DNA from: a bacterium
Lineage (GTDB): Bacteria; Zhuqueibacterota; QNDG01; DSAB01
DNA length: 64,000 nt
Direction of reading: 5' to 3'
Assembly: GCA_016931965.1 (NCBI GenBank)
Contig: JAFGDT010000115.1
Coordinates: forward strand, 62,001 to 126,000
Below are positions 18,278 through 28,259 of the stretch, one piece after another; the first letter of the stretch is position 1, and each line of letters opens with the position of its first letter. Below the pieces are notes generated by a model. The model worked only from the letters and a program-made list of their open reading frames with translations. It had not been told where the DNA came from and ran no database searches. The position numbers were made by a program, and so were the translations under genes.

Positions 18278-19876
18278 TTGAAAATCAACAAGATTGACAA
18301 ATTCACAACTTCCTTATTTTTCTTAATATTCCTAACCACAGGATTCTTCATTTATGATGATTATGGCATATCCTGTGATGAAGATATACAGCGTCAAATA
18401 GGAACCACAAATTATAATTACATCACCCACAAGGACAATGAATTAATTACCGATATTGATCGCTATCATGGACCCTTTTTTGAAATTTTCTTAATAGGTG
18501 CAGAAATTATATGGAACCATCTCAAATCTAATAACGGTTACCTGGATATAAGTGATGTATATTTGCTAAGACATTTGATAACATTTCTCACATTTTTTGT
18601 GGGTGTTTTTTTCTTTTATTTATTATGCAAACATCATTTTGGTAATTGGAAGGTTGCATTATTAGGAAGTCTGTTACTTATTTTAAGCCCCCGGATTTTC
18701 TCACATTCATTTTACAATTCGAAAGACCTCCCCTTTTTATCACTATTTATTATCAGTATTTATACGCTGATCAAATTCCTGGATAAAAAAACCATATTTA
18801 GAGCATTTTTACATGGTCTAACATGTGCGGTATTGATTGACATACGTATAATGGGCATTTTGGTTCCTTGCTTAACGTTTCTTTTTATCGGGTTAGACAT
18901 TTTCTGTGACCCAAAATCCATAATACAAAAATGTAAAAAAATGATACCCATTACTGCTTTTTACGGACTCATCTTGATTCTTTTTACGATACTATTCTGG
19001 CCGATTCTATGGAAAAACCCTGTTTACCATTTCATTGAAGCATTTAAAGATTTGTATCATCATGTGTGGTATCTGGATGTATTGTATTTGGGAGAGTACC
19101 TATCGGCTGCAGACGTGCCTTGGCACTACATTCCTGTATGGCTTTTGATCACAACACCTATTTTGTATATTCTATTTTTTATTATCGGTTTGTTTTTCAT
19201 GATGCGTTCATTTTTTATTGAATTCCGAACCATTCTAAAATACAATCAGATTCAAAGAAATCTTATTTTTTTATTATGGTTTTTTCTTCCCCTGTTTACA
19301 GTGATAGCGTTTCATTCTGTTGTGTATGATTCATGGCGTCACATGTTTTTTATCTATCCTGCTTTTTTGCTTATATCGGTAAATGGTATCACGAATTGTC
19401 ATACATGGATTCGACTGAAGCTAAAGGGATATTCAAGGAGAGTAGGAACAATCCTTTTTATTGCTTTTTTCCTTGGAGGACTGAGTCCTATTTTATATTT
19501 TATGGTGAAACATCATCCCTATCAGAATATCTACTTTAACCGTTTCGCCGGTAAAAACATGGCATCCAATAAACAGAAATTTGAGTTAGATTACTGGGGT
19601 TTATCATTCAAAAGTGCACTTGAATACATCGCATTGCACGATAACGATGAAATCATTAATCTTCATTTTGAAGATTACTGCGGGAAATCCACATTCTTTA
19701 TGATATTGCCCCGCAATCAAAGAAACAGACTCCGATATGTTAACCATATTGAGGATGCAAAATATTTTCTCGGCAATTATCGGTGGCACCGAGAGGAATA
19801 TCCTTTTAAAGAGAAGTTTTATTCGGTTAACATTGACGGGGCAGATATCATGGTTGTTTATCAATTGAAAGGATAA
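18278..19876 (+). CDS. Polytopic membrane glycosyltransferase-like protein (PMT/ArnT type)
   Basis: There are about ten hydrophobic helices. The first extracytoplasmic loop has a conserved acidic pair (GISCDEDIQRQ), as in GT-C enzymes that take a sugar from polyprenyl phosphate. The middle contains 'SPRIFSHSFYNSKDLPFL', a motif seen in related uncharacterised PMT-2-like proteins. The C-terminal 120 residues are soluble. The start is a TTG with a weak upstream AAAGGTAG. It follows the methyltransferase closely. Acceptor and sugar are unknown; the lipid donor is likely made by one of the neighbouring GT2 enzymes. Confidence 0.75.
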   Translation: MKINKIDKFTTSLFFLIFLTTGFFIYDDYGISCDEDIQRQIGTTNYNYITHKDNELITDIDRYHGPFFEIFLIGAEIIWNHLKSNNGYLDISDVYLLRHLITFLTFFVGVFFFYLLCKHHFGNWKVALLGSLLLILSPRIFSHSFYNSKDLPFLSLFIISIYTLIKFLDKKTIFRAFLHGLTCAVLIDIRIMGILVPCLTFLFIGLDIFCDPKSIIQKCKKMIPITAFYGLILILFTILFWPILWKNPVYHFIEAFKDLYHHVWYLDVLYLGEYLSAADVPWHYIPVWLLITTPILYILFFIIGLFFMMRSFFIEFRTILKYNQIQRNLIFLLWFFLPLFTVIAFHSVVYDSWRHMFFIYPAFLLISVNGITNCHTWIRLKLKGYSRRVGTILFIAFFLGGLSPILYFMVKHHPYQNIYFNRFAGKNMASNKQKFELDYWGLSFKSALEYIALHDNDEIINLHFEDYCGKSTFFMILPRNQRNRLRYVNHIEDAKYFLGNYRWHREEYPFKEKFYSVNIDGADIMVVYQLKG

Positions 19877-20057
19877 AATAGCTTCGAGTGAGAAACAAAA
19901 TGAGATAAAATGGAAATTGGAATAGATGGAGTATCCTATTAGAATAAATGGGTAAACGAGGATCCTCGTGCATGATTATCATGACACCATCTTGAAGTCA
20001 TTACAAACCAATATTTGGTATTTGTACCCACATAGGAAATGTAAGGATTTTTGAACA

Positions 20058-20990
20058 ATGAAGCATTGTGAAATTTCTATTGTCATACCTGTTCTCAATG
20101 AAGAGGAAACCCTTCGGGAATTGTATAAAAGATTAATTTCTATTCTTGAAAAGGAAATGAAAATCTCCTACGAAATTATTTTTATAGACGATGGAGGGCA
20201 TGACACTTCCTGGAATATTATTGAATCCCTGCACACAGAAAATAGTCGCGTCAAAGGCATTCAATTTTCGAGACGATTCGGACATCAATATGCATTAAAA
20301 GCAGGATTGGATTATGCAAAAGGTAAAGTCTTGGTATCCATGGATGCTGATCTGCAGCATCCTCCCGAAGTCATCCATGATCTCTATAAAAAATGGAAAG
20401 AAGGGTATCAAATCGTGCAGGCCCTTCGAAAGGACACAAAAGGCGAAAGCAAACTGAAAAAAATGACCTCAACATGTTTTTATCATCTCTTGAATTTCTT
20501 ATCAGACATTCAGATTGAACCGGGATCATCTGATTTTCGACTGCTTGATCGTCAAGTGGTGGATGAATTAAAAAGGTTAAACGAAAGACAATTATTCTAC
20601 AGGGGTCTCATCCAGTGGGTGGGTTTTAAGCACTATTCTCTTTTATATATAGCAGACAAACGATTTTCAGGCTCGACCAAATATTCCTTCTCAAAAATGA
20701 TGAGTTTTGCTTTGGATGGGATCATGTCTTTTAGCACAAAACCCTTACGAATCGCCATTGTATTGGGTTGCATTGTATCCCTTTTTGCCTTTTTCAACAT
20801 CATCTATGCACTGTTCGCCCATTTTGTTTATCAAAGGACTGTACCGGGTTGGACCTCTATTCTCATCTCAGTACTTTTACTCGGAGGTATTCAACTGATC
20901 ACAATAGGCATTATTGGAGAGTATGTTGGTAAACTCTATATTGAAAATAAGAAAAGGCAGAATTATATCATTCAGGAGACGATAGAATAA
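20058..20990 (+). CDS. Second GT2 polyprenyl-phosphate sugar synthase
   Basis: The protein has EISIVIPVLNEEETL at the N-terminus, FIDDGGHD, 'VSMDADLQHPPE' (DxD-type metal site, near residue 95) and two C-terminal helices ending in 'TIGIIGEYVGKLY'. It is a paralogue of the 16571 enzyme in the same locus. Its usual length of 310 residues indicates an intact gene. A 180-bp gap separates it from the preceding gene and may hold a separate promoter. It is followed 15 nt later by a polytopic protein. Confidence 0.92.
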   Translation: MKHCEISIVIPVLNEEETLRELYKRLISILEKEMKISYEIIFIDDGGHDTSWNIIESLHTENSRVKGIQFSRRFGHQYALKAGLDYAKGKVLVSMDADLQHPPEVIHDLYKKWKEGYQIVQALRKDTKGESKLKKMTSTCFYHLLNFLSDIQIEPGSSDFRLLDRQVVDELKRLNERQLFYRGLIQWVGFKHYSLLYIADKRFSGSTKYSFSKMMSFALDGIMSFSTKPLRIAIVLGCIVSLFAFFNIIYALFAHFVYQRTVPGWTSILISVLLLGGIQLITIGIIGEYVGKLYIENKKRQNYIIQETIE

Positions 20991-21005
20991 TCTTTTGACC
21001 TCAAT

Positions 21006-22814
21006 ATGGAAAACAACAAAGATATGAAAAATTTCAAGGAAGGAAATGAACTCGTATTATTCGGGAAAACCATTACACGAAAACGCTTAATTCTCATTTG
21101 TTGGATTGTGGCCATTATTCTGGGTGCTTTTCAGGCATGGGATACACGACATTACGTGAATCCGGATGGTCTATCTTATCTCGATATGGGAGATGCATAT
21201 TTACGTGGGGATTGGGATATGGCCATCAACGCCTACTGGAGTCCGTTTTATTCGTGGTTAACTGGACTTACCTTATCTATTATCAAACCTTCCCCATATT
21301 GGGAAGCTTCTGTAATCCATTTATTAAACTTTTTGATCTTTTTAGGTTCGATGGCCTGTTTTCATTTTTTCCTCAACCAATTGATCAAGTACAATCAATT
21401 TCAAATCGAGAGGAATAAAAAGACAAAGTACCAATCTTTCCCAGAATGGGCATGGATTATTTTGGGATATTCACTTTTTATTTGGACTTCTTTGGATCTG
21501 ATTACATTAACTAAAGTGACGCCAGACATATGTTTGACAGGTTTCGTATACCTGTCCTGTGGCCTTTTAATAAGAATGCGTATGGGTTTCTCAAGTGTTT
21601 TTATCTGCATCTTATTTGGTATTGTGTTGGGATTTGGGTACCTCGTTAAAGTACCATCTTTGCCCATTGCTTTCTTCTTTCTGGGGTCGAGCATATTTAT
21701 GATTGGCCATTTTCGTAATAATTGGACACGTGTCTTGATATCAAGTCTGTCTTTTGCCATTGTGTGTGGATCATTTGCAATCATGCTCTCCAAAGAACAA
21801 GGTCGTTTCACTTTTGGAGATAGCGGAAAATTAAACTACGCATGGTACGTCAATGGTGTATCCATGTGGGTGCACTGGCAGGGAGATGAGCTAAAAAGTG
21901 GCACACCAATGCATCCTACAAGAAAGATCTCTGATAAACCCGTTATTTATGAATTTGAAATACCCATACAATGCACCTATCCACCGTGGTATGATCCGGC
22001 ATATTGGCATGAAGGACTTACTATATATTTCAACATCAAACAACAAATAGCCGTATTACAATACATAATTGAGAATTTCTATGTAAACCTATTCTTCCAA
22101 CTTCAGGCACCTCTTGTCGTTGGCTTTTTAATATTTTTTCTTACAGGATGGAACCGACCCGACAATCACAAGATTCTTTTAAAACAATGGCCTCTACTCA
22201 TTCCAGCAATTATCGCTATGAGTATGTTTGCCTTGGTTCATGTGGAAACAAGGTTTCTCGGTGCCTATATTGTACTTTTATGGCTTGGATTATTTTCTGG
22301 TATTCATCTGTTTCAATCATCCAAGTCAATCAAGTGGGCAAAAAATATCATCCTGGCTGTGGTGATTACTTTAATGACCATCACCGTGATCCCATTTGGC
22401 ATGAGAACCTATCATCTGTTTGCCGATCTAATAGGAGGCAAAAGTGTATGGGTTCACAAACACTTTCAGGTTGCACAAGGAATCAAGCAATTGAATATTC
22501 ACGACGGTGATAAAGTTGGTTTTATCGGACATGCAATCGACGCTTATTGGGCTCGATTAGCCTCCATTCAAATTATCGCAGAGATTCCCTATAACAATAT
22601 TGACTCCTTTTGGGCAGCAGATTCTGCTGTAAAGAAAAAGGCCTTTCAAATATTTTCGGATATTCATGCAAAGGCCGTTTTAACTTCAGAGGTGCCCCAA
22701 TACGCTTTGTTATCTGAATGGCAAAGACTCGGGGACACCGGATATTTCTTCTATGATCTCAGGAAAAAGTCTATTGGAGAAGAAAAAAATAGTGAAACGG
22801 TTATTATTGAATAA
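21006..22814 (+). CDS. Polytopic membrane glycosyltransferase-like protein (GT-C fold candidate)
   Basis: About ten transmembrane helices follow a cytoplasmic N-terminus. The first periplasmic loop has 'YVNPDGLSYLDMGDAYLRGD' and AYWSPFYSWL, like dolichyl-phosphate-mannose mannosyltransferase relatives that carry a D/E in loop one. The C-terminal 130 residues form a soluble domain ('GDKVGFIGHAIDAYWARL'). It is next to a GT2 donor synthase, so it may use that lipid-linked sugar. Family membership is inferred from topology and the first loop. Confidence 0.7.
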   Translation: MENNKDMKNFKEGNELVLFGKTITRKRLILICWIVAIILGAFQAWDTRHYVNPDGLSYLDMGDAYLRGDWDMAINAYWSPFYSWLTGLTLSIIKPSPYWEASVIHLLNFLIFLGSMACFHFFLNQLIKYNQFQIERNKKTKYQSFPEWAWIILGYSLFIWTSLDLITLTKVTPDICLTGFVYLSCGLLIRMRMGFSSVFICILFGIVLGFGYLVKVPSLPIAFFFLGSSIFMIGHFRNNWTRVLISSLSFAIVCGSFAIMLSKEQGRFTFGDSGKLNYAWYVNGVSMWVHWQGDELKSGTPMHPTRKISDKPVIYEFEIPIQCTYPPWYDPAYWHEGLTIYFNIKQQIAVLQYIIENFYVNLFFQLQAPLVVGFLIFFLTGWNRPDNHKILLKQWPLLIPAIIAMSMFALVHVETRFLGAYIVLLWLGLFSGIHLFQSSKSIKWAKNIILAVVITLMTITVIPFGMRTYHLFADLIGGKSVWVHKHFQVAQGIKQLNIHDGDKVGFIGHAIDAYWARLASIQIIAEIPYNNIDSFWAADSAVKKKAFQIFSDIHAKAVLTSEVPQYALLSEWQRLGDTGYFFYDLRKKSIGEEKNSETVIIE

Positions 22815-24210
22815 TTCATTCCTCATAACAAAAATCTTACTGGTTATTGCCATCCTTGTTTTTCTCTTGCTCGCTTTTTTCTCTCAACCTGCAGCTGATG
22901 ATTATGGACAAATTCAGAGAATACAATCGACCAGTTTCTGGAATGCACAGGCTGTTCTATATAATCATATAAATGGTCGATTCTTTTACATGTTCGCGTT
23001 CAGTATTTATACTATGATTTTTGGTCTCTCAAATTACTGGATCTTTACCTGGCTGATCTACGGCTCTCTTTTCCTCTCCATCTGCTTACTCATTTCTACA
23101 TCAGGATCTGGACTTTTACACAGGCGAACATTGATCTGGAGCAGCCTGACGTTTCTTCTGATCTATGTCGGCAGAGTAATCCTACTAAGTGAAGCATTTT
23201 ATTGGCTTGCAGGTGCAATGACATATCAACTGGGCAATATTTTATTTATTCTTTTCATTGCAATGCTCTATCTCTTGTTTCGTGCATCTTCACCCTACAA
23301 GCGTCTGATATACACAACAATCGGGGGCTTACTTGGATCATTTACTGTTGCTACCAACGAAATATTTTTGGTTCCTGTATTTGCAGGTCTTATTTTGTGT
23401 ATGCTCTCTCTCGTGATCAATAAGAATCCAAGTTTTTTCTATGTACTCTCCATTTTCCTCTTATCTTGTATCAGTGCCTATTTCGTCATTACGGCTCCCG
23501 GAACCCATATCAGAAGTTTAAATTTTCCCAATCGCCACCAAATCGGATTCTCATTGAGTTCTTCTTTTATTTATGCATTTCGATTCTTTAGACAATGGGC
23601 TTTTGATCCTATTGTATTATCATCCACTTTACTTTTTTTACCTTCGGCATCACAATTTACCAATCAGATTAAGATCTCAAAAAAAGGCAAAAAAATACTC
23701 CCGTTTCTGCCTGTTGCCTGGTTATTTATTTTTACCTTTTCGTTTTTCCCTGCATTTTGGGCTTTGGGGAATGCCCCTCCAGATCGCACACTCAATTCAA
23801 TCTTTCTATTCTTTTTGCTGGGCTGGTATCCCTCGGTGTGTATCCTGACAATACTTTTACTGCCCCGGCAAAAACCGGATACAATTTTACCTCAACATAT
23901 TCGCAATGCTGCAATGATTATTTTCTTGCTCTCTCTTTTCTGTTTCCCCAATTTGTCGACTGCCATCAAAGACCTTCTCTTTCACGCCCATCCCTACCAC
24001 CAGGAAGTAAAACAACGGATCGAATCCACTCAAAAAAGTGTATCAGAAAATCGGGGATATGTCATCATACACCCACTCAAAAACCGTCCTGTTTCATTAT
24101 TCTCCCCTAATTTTGAATTTAGAGGCAATCCTGATCACTGGGTCGATTATGATTGGGAGTTATACTGGGGAGTCAAAGTCATTTATCAGGATGAATCGGA
24201 TGTTCAATAA
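22792..24210 (+). CDS. Polytopic membrane protein, DUF6056-like
   Basis: There are about eleven hydrophobic helices. The first loop reads QPAADDYGQIQR and ends in NHINGRFFYM, resembling DUF6056 proteins, which are GT-C-like and uncharacterised. The GTG at 22792 with a preceding GGAG gives a 23-nt overlap with the upstream gene; the ORF-track ATG at 22753 would give a 62-nt overlap. It is the last plus-strand gene of the glycan locus. No terminator was seen in the 106-bp gap before the convergent deacetylase. Confidence 0.65.
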   Translation: MKRLLLNNSFLITKILLVIAILVFLLLAFFSQPAADDYGQIQRIQSTSFWNAQAVLYNHINGRFFYMFAFSIYTMIFGLSNYWIFTWLIYGSLFLSICLLISTSGSGLLHRRTLIWSSLTFLLIYVGRVILLSEAFYWLAGAMTYQLGNILFILFIAMLYLLFRASSPYKRLIYTTIGGLLGSFTVATNEIFLVPVFAGLILCMLSLVINKNPSFFYVLSIFLLSCISAYFVITAPGTHIRSLNFPNRHQIGFSLSSSFIYAFRFFRQWAFDPIVLSSTLLFLPSASQFTNQIKISKKGKKILPFLPVAWLFIFTFSFFPAFWALGNAPPDRTLNSIFLFFLLGWYPSVCILTILLLPRQKPDTILPQHIRNAAMIIFLLSLFCFPNLSTAIKDLLFHAHPYHQEVKQRIESTQKSVSENRGYVIIHPLKNRPVSLFSPNFEFRGNPDHWVDYDWELYWGVKVIYQDESDVQ

Positions 24211-24316
24211 AATCTTGAGTAGCCAATCCAGTAATAGAATAGTGATGTTCACATGAAAATCAAATAGAAAATTGAGTCATAAAATACCAAAATCATATTC
24301 CCAATTTCAATTCAAT

Positions 24317-25195
24317 TTATGTAATACTGCTTATTTGAGTAAGATCTGACTTGTGATCTAGTAGATCTTGGTACGAAACGAGTTCAAATCCCTTTTGCCA
24401 AATAAGATAGGCAAGAGAAGGATCTGTGAGGGCATTTAATTCATCCGACCAGCGATATCCCCAGTGATGATAATCCGACTGTTCATTCTCCAGCCCTGGG
24501 TGACACATCAATTCGCATACTCCATCTTGAGGTAAATTGTCAAGCAGGGCTTCTAAATTTCTATGATTAATTTTGCCACTGTATAAAAAGCCGGAAAAGT
24601 GATCCGCACCCAAGAGAGATAGCCTTTTTACCTTCAAGCTAAGAAAATTCAAAATCATGAGCTGTATGACTCGAGATATTGAAACGCTTGACATGATTGT
24701 TTTAAAACGGATGGTTTCGCAAGGAAGACGAACTGCCAAGATATCATACCTCTTCATAAGTTTAAGCGTTACCGAAAGGATGCCGGGCAACATATGAAGA
24801 TGTTGATGACTATCAATATGGCTTGGTTTGATGCCAGAATCCATTACTTTTTGAATCTGCATTTCCAGTTCGTCTTCAACTTCCTTTAAACAAATCTTTC
24901 TTCTCAAATATTTCTTGACAAATATCCTTTGATCACGGTGGAGTTTCCCGTCTTCATCGACAAGACTCTTAATTCGGTCCTTTTCAAGAATGGGTAATTC
25001 TTCAATAAGGTTTAAATGGATACCGATATCAAGTGTCGGACTCAACCGATAGAGTTCGACTGCATGTTCAAAAGAAGATCCATTCGCCATAATCGATGCC
25101 GAAGTGACAATACCCTTCGTGTGTGCCTGAATGATACCTTCGTTAACTTGCTTTGTCAATCCAAAGTCATCGGCATGAATGATCAATTTCCCCAT
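24317..25195 (-). CDS. ChbG/HpnK (YdjC)-family carbohydrate deacetylase
   Basis: This TIM-barrel metal-dependent deacetylase removes acetyl groups from N-acetylated sugars or glycolipids. The metal and catalytic motifs are HADDFGLT at residue 7, GIHLNL, 'DSHQHLHMLPG' near residue 130, and a late CHPG. HpnK acts on hopanoid glycolipids and ChbG on chito-oligosaccharides; neither substrate can be assigned. Its place beside the glycan locus suggests it tailors a surface or lipid-linked sugar. It starts 15 nt after the FemAB-like gene and probably shares its transcript. Confidence 0.88.
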   Translation of the reverse strand: MGKLIIHADDFGLTKQVNEGIIQAHTKGIVTSASIMANGSSFEHAVELYRLSPTLDIGIHLNLIEELPILEKDRIKSLVDEDGKLHRDQRIFVKKYLRRKICLKEVEDELEMQIQKVMDSGIKPSHIDSHQHLHMLPGILSVTLKLMKRYDILAVRLPCETIRFKTIMSSVSISRVIQLMILNFLSLKVKRLSLLGADHFSGFLYSGKINHRNLEALLDNLPQDGVCELMCHPGLENEQSDYHHWGYRWSDELNALTDPSLAYLIWQKGFELVSYQDLLDHKSDLTQISSIT

Positions 25196-25210
25196 CTGGA
25201 TAGATCCTAT

Positions 25211-26263
25211 CTATGGTATATTACGAATAATGCGGTGACCTATGCGTTTTGTAATGAATACGGGCATCTTTTTCCATACGGAAACAGGGAAACTAAAAAC
25301 CGGATTTTCAGGATCAAAATTGGGTATCTTATGAACGCTATTCAGATAATATTGATAGTATAATTGAACCGGTTTTGCACCATATTGCATCTTAAATCGA
25401 TATGTTCCTGAATTTTGTTTGCTTCTGCCAAAATCGAAAAAACGGTATCCTTTTTCGTCCGCTCTTTGTATGGCTTCCCAGTAGAGAAGATTATTGGGTC
25501 TTAAATGAAAATAAGACTGGAGTGAAGCAATCCAGGGCATGAGAACCGTATTTTTAAAATAGACCAGAAACATGCCTCCGATAAATGTGCGTTTGAATCG
25601 AACCATGAGGAGTGTCGATTCTGGAAAGTATCGGATAATATTTGAAAAGAATCTATAATCATGAGCAGGTGTTCCCAAACGATGCATATTTCGCGCATTG
25701 ATATCCACAAAATATTTGAGATAATCATGTCCCTCTACAACGGCAAGTCCGGATCGGCATGCTTTCTGTATGTTCCGCCGTGTACTAGGATGCAAAGATG
25801 AATGCCAGATCTTCTTTATCCCCAGTGAAAGATTGAGGACCAAAGTGCAGTAGACAGATTTATTTTGTAAAGAATACACTATCGGTTTTTCATTCCGGAT
25901 CTCAATATAACGAACCTTTTCAATATGTGCAATTTGTATCGCCTGGTCAATAAGAGCAGCTGCTACATCTTCATCATCACTGACAAGCCCGCCAAATGTC
26001 AGATAGGGACTGGTAACCAGACATTTCCCGAATATAAAACTTTTTATTAAGAATAGGGGTAAAATTCCGACAACGGCGTTGTCTTTGAATCCCATTAAAT
26101 AAAATGGCTTATGCCCGTATGTTTCTGCAACGACATCTTTCCAACCCAAATGATGGCCAAAAACAGAATCAGGTGATTTGAGAATATAGCGATTCCACTC
26201 ATCTTGAAATGAGGGTTGATACAATTTAATTTGAACAGAATCCTGTTGTTGAATCTTATCCAT
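25211..26263 (-). CDS. FemAB-like acyl/aminoacyl transferase (exopolysaccharide-locus type)
   Basis: Two GNAT-like folds are evident. The C-terminal half has 'NLLYWEAIQRADEKGYRFF', DFGRSKQNSGTYRFK and QYGAKPVQLYYQYYL, hallmarks of the FemAB-related proteins found in exopolysaccharide and exosortase loci. FemAB enzymes add amino acids to peptidoglycan from tRNA, but this subgroup has no established substrate. Its position between a deacetylase and a GNAT protein points to glycan or cell-wall modification. No exosortase is visible in the window. Confidence 0.8.
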   Translation of the reverse strand: MDKIQQQDSVQIKLYQPSFQDEWNRYILKSPDSVFGHHLGWKDVVAETYGHKPFYLMGFKDNAVVGILPLFLIKSFIFGKCLVTSPYLTFGGLVSDDEDVAAALIDQAIQIAHIEKVRYIEIRNEKPIVYSLQNKSVYCTLVLNLSLGIKKIWHSSLHPSTRRNIQKACRSGLAVVEGHDYLKYFVDINARNMHRLGTPAHDYRFFSNIIRYFPESTLLMVRFKRTFIGGMFLVYFKNTVLMPWIASLQSYFHLRPNNLLYWEAIQRADEKGYRFFDFGRSKQNSGTYRFKMQYGAKPVQLYYQYYLNSVHKIPNFDPENPVFSFPVSVWKKMPVFITKRIGHRIIRNIP

Positions 26264-26321
26264 TTCCGACTTACCCTATTTCGGACTGATTGTTTATGAC
26301 GATACAAATGAAAGAAATCGT

Positions 26322-26942
26322 TTATCGACTATGATTCTGACAGGTTGATAAATCGAACGAATACCGAAGACGTTTGATGCCAAATTCCGTATAGACATAT
26401 TCCAATTGCATACCCAATTTTTCATTGAATTTTTGGGTTGATTCATTTTCAATTTCCACACTTGCTTCATATCTTGAAATCCCCTTCTGGATAAGATAAT
26501 CATGAAAATGGGTCATCAGTTTTTTCCCGATCCCGAGTTTTTGGTAGGGTGGATTGACCGCCAAAAAAACAAGTTCTGATTCACAACCCGTTTGATGTCG
26601 ATAAGTTCTGTAAAAAATAACTTTCAATAATAATCCAATTTTTTGGGGTTTTTTGAAAATCAGCCGAAACATTTGATACACAATGGGAAAGGCTCGCCTG
26701 AGAGCCACATCTTTATAAAGTGTCGATATGGCAGTTGTCCCGAATACAAATCCGGCTATTTTATTTTCTCTGAAATCAACAAAACCGAAATTATGTTCTG
26801 ATTTTAAAGCCGTTTCGTAAAAAAGATGGATCATTGGATAACCCAGTTCTTGAAGCAATCCAGGAATCAAATCGGCATGAAGGACCGAGACTTCTTGACT
26901 GTGATTCGGTTTTAATACTGTAATGGAGTTTCTGATATCCAT
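26322..26942 (-). CDS. GNAT-family N-acetyltransferase
   Basis: The acetyl-CoA motif 'LAVNPPYQKLGIGKKLM' (Q/R-x-x-G-x-G/A type) is near the middle and ends in an AxxEIENESTQKF helix typical of GNATs. The start is moved inward to MDIRNSITV, preceded by an AGAG; the ORF track begins 16 residues earlier without a ribosome site. It is the first gene of the GNAT, FemAB-like, deacetylase set, with small gaps. The acetyl acceptor is unknown; an amino sugar is a reasonable guess given the aminotransferase in the locus. Confidence 0.8.
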   Translation of the reverse strand: MDIRNSITVLKPNHSQEVSVLHADLIPGLLQELGYPMIHLFYETALKSEHNFGFVDFRENKIAGFVFGTTAISTLYKDVALRRAFPIVYQMFRLIFKKPQKIGLLLKVIFYRTYRHQTGCESELVFLAVNPPYQKLGIGKKLMTHFHDYLIQKGISRYEASVEIENESTQKFNEKLGMQLEYVYTEFGIKRLRYSFDLSTCQNHSR

Positions 26943-27063
26943 TTCTCTATTCGGCATAAAAACGATAACAGGGGACCTATTTTTGCACATTCTGTTATAC
27001 CATAAAACTTCATTTGGTTGCTTTATTCAGAAAGATAAAAAGTGCAACGTTATGATTGACTAT

Positions 27064-28113
27064 TCAGGATTTCAGTCGCTTCAGAATGATAAGGGAAAGA
27101 TCGTCGCTAATTTTAGCATCACCGATAAATCGATCGACTTCCTGAATAATGTGTTGTCCCATCTCTTTCACAGAAAGATACTCTGTAACTTTCAGAAATT
27201 CCCATAACCGCCTTTCACCAAAAAATTCGTCTTCCGCATTGCGCGCTTCTGTAATTCCATCCGAATAAACTACAAATACATCTTCCGGTTTCAGTTCTAT
27301 GCATTGATCTTGAAAGGTTATATTCTTTTTCAAGCCCAGAGCTGCCGTTCCATGATCAATTTCTTTTACCGTCTTATTTTGTACAATCAAAGGGGGTAAA
27401 TGGCCAGCGTTCAGAATGTGTATCGTTCCATTATCCGGTTTCAGTTCAAAATAAACCAGCGAAATAAAACGTTCGGGAAGACCGTCCCGACAGAATATTG
27501 CATTCAAATGTTTTCCCAATTTCGTAAGTGAACGAAATTGGGGCGCTATGGCTCTTATTGTGGCTTGTAATTTTGCCATAAAAAGAGCCGCACCCAATCC
27601 TTTACCTGCCACATCTCCCAAAGCGATACCCAATCTGTTATCAGGAAACTTCAAATAATCAACCAGATCACCCCCAACTTCTCTGGCAGGGCGTGTGAAT
27701 AGCCAGATATCCCAACCTTTCAATTCAGGATTTTTTTTGGGCATAAGTGCAAACTGCACAGCACGACCTGCTTCAAGTTCATTGTGCGCAAGAAGTTTAT
27801 CTTTAAGTTCAAGCATGAGTACTAACAAAAGGATAATAAAGCCGAATCCTTTTAATCCTGGATCTATTCGGAAATGACCAACGGTAAAGGTGATATTAAA
27901 ACTGAAAAATAGGACCAGACTAATAATCAGCAAGATTCGTCGGACTGGAGCAAGCTTATATAAGAGACTTTTAAAAAGCCAGATGAGAAGGGATAGCCAC
28001 CTCCTCAAACGACTCATATGGGTTAATCGATCCCGTGCTTCCTGGTTGAGGTAAAACTGATAAATATCTTTTAAATCCTGGCGGATTGTGTGTTTAAACT
28101 CACCTTTTTGCAT
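27064..28113 (-). CDS. Membrane-anchored PP2C/SpoIIE (RsbU)-type serine phosphatase
   Basis: Two transmembrane helices (residues about 55-115) precede a short linker and the phosphatase domain (about 125-349). The domain carries the 'PAREVGGDLVDYL' and 'GDVAGKGLGAALFMA' motifs, 'LNAGHLPP' and a late 'VYSDGITEARN'. Metal-binding aspartates are in place. Such enzymes dephosphorylate STAS-domain anti-sigma antagonists in partner-switching pathways. No STAS or anti-sigma kinase gene is in the window, so the partner must be elsewhere. Confidence 0.9.
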   Translation of the reverse strand: MQKGEFKHTIRQDLKDIYQFYLNQEARDRLTHMSRLRRWLSLLIWLFKSLLYKLAPVRRILLIISLVLFFSFNITFTVGHFRIDPGLKGFGFIILLLVLMLELKDKLLAHNELEAGRAVQFALMPKKNPELKGWDIWLFTRPAREVGGDLVDYLKFPDNRLGIALGDVAGKGLGAALFMAKLQATIRAIAPQFRSLTKLGKHLNAIFCRDGLPERFISLVYFELKPDNGTIHILNAGHLPPLIVQNKTVKEIDHGTAALGLKKNITFQDQCIELKPEDVFVVYSDGITEARNAEDEFFGERRLWEFLKVTEYLSVKEMGQHIIQEVDRFIGDAKISDDLSLIILKRLKS

Positions 28114-28259
28114 ATCATGCCTAATGTTTACAGAATCTGTCGAGGAATATCAAAATAATATTCCGCGACAGACATTGATAACATTGGAAACGCTTTTTAA
28201 ACAATATGGATCATACAGTGAAAAGATTGTCGGAATGTAATCAAAATGCACTTATCCAA

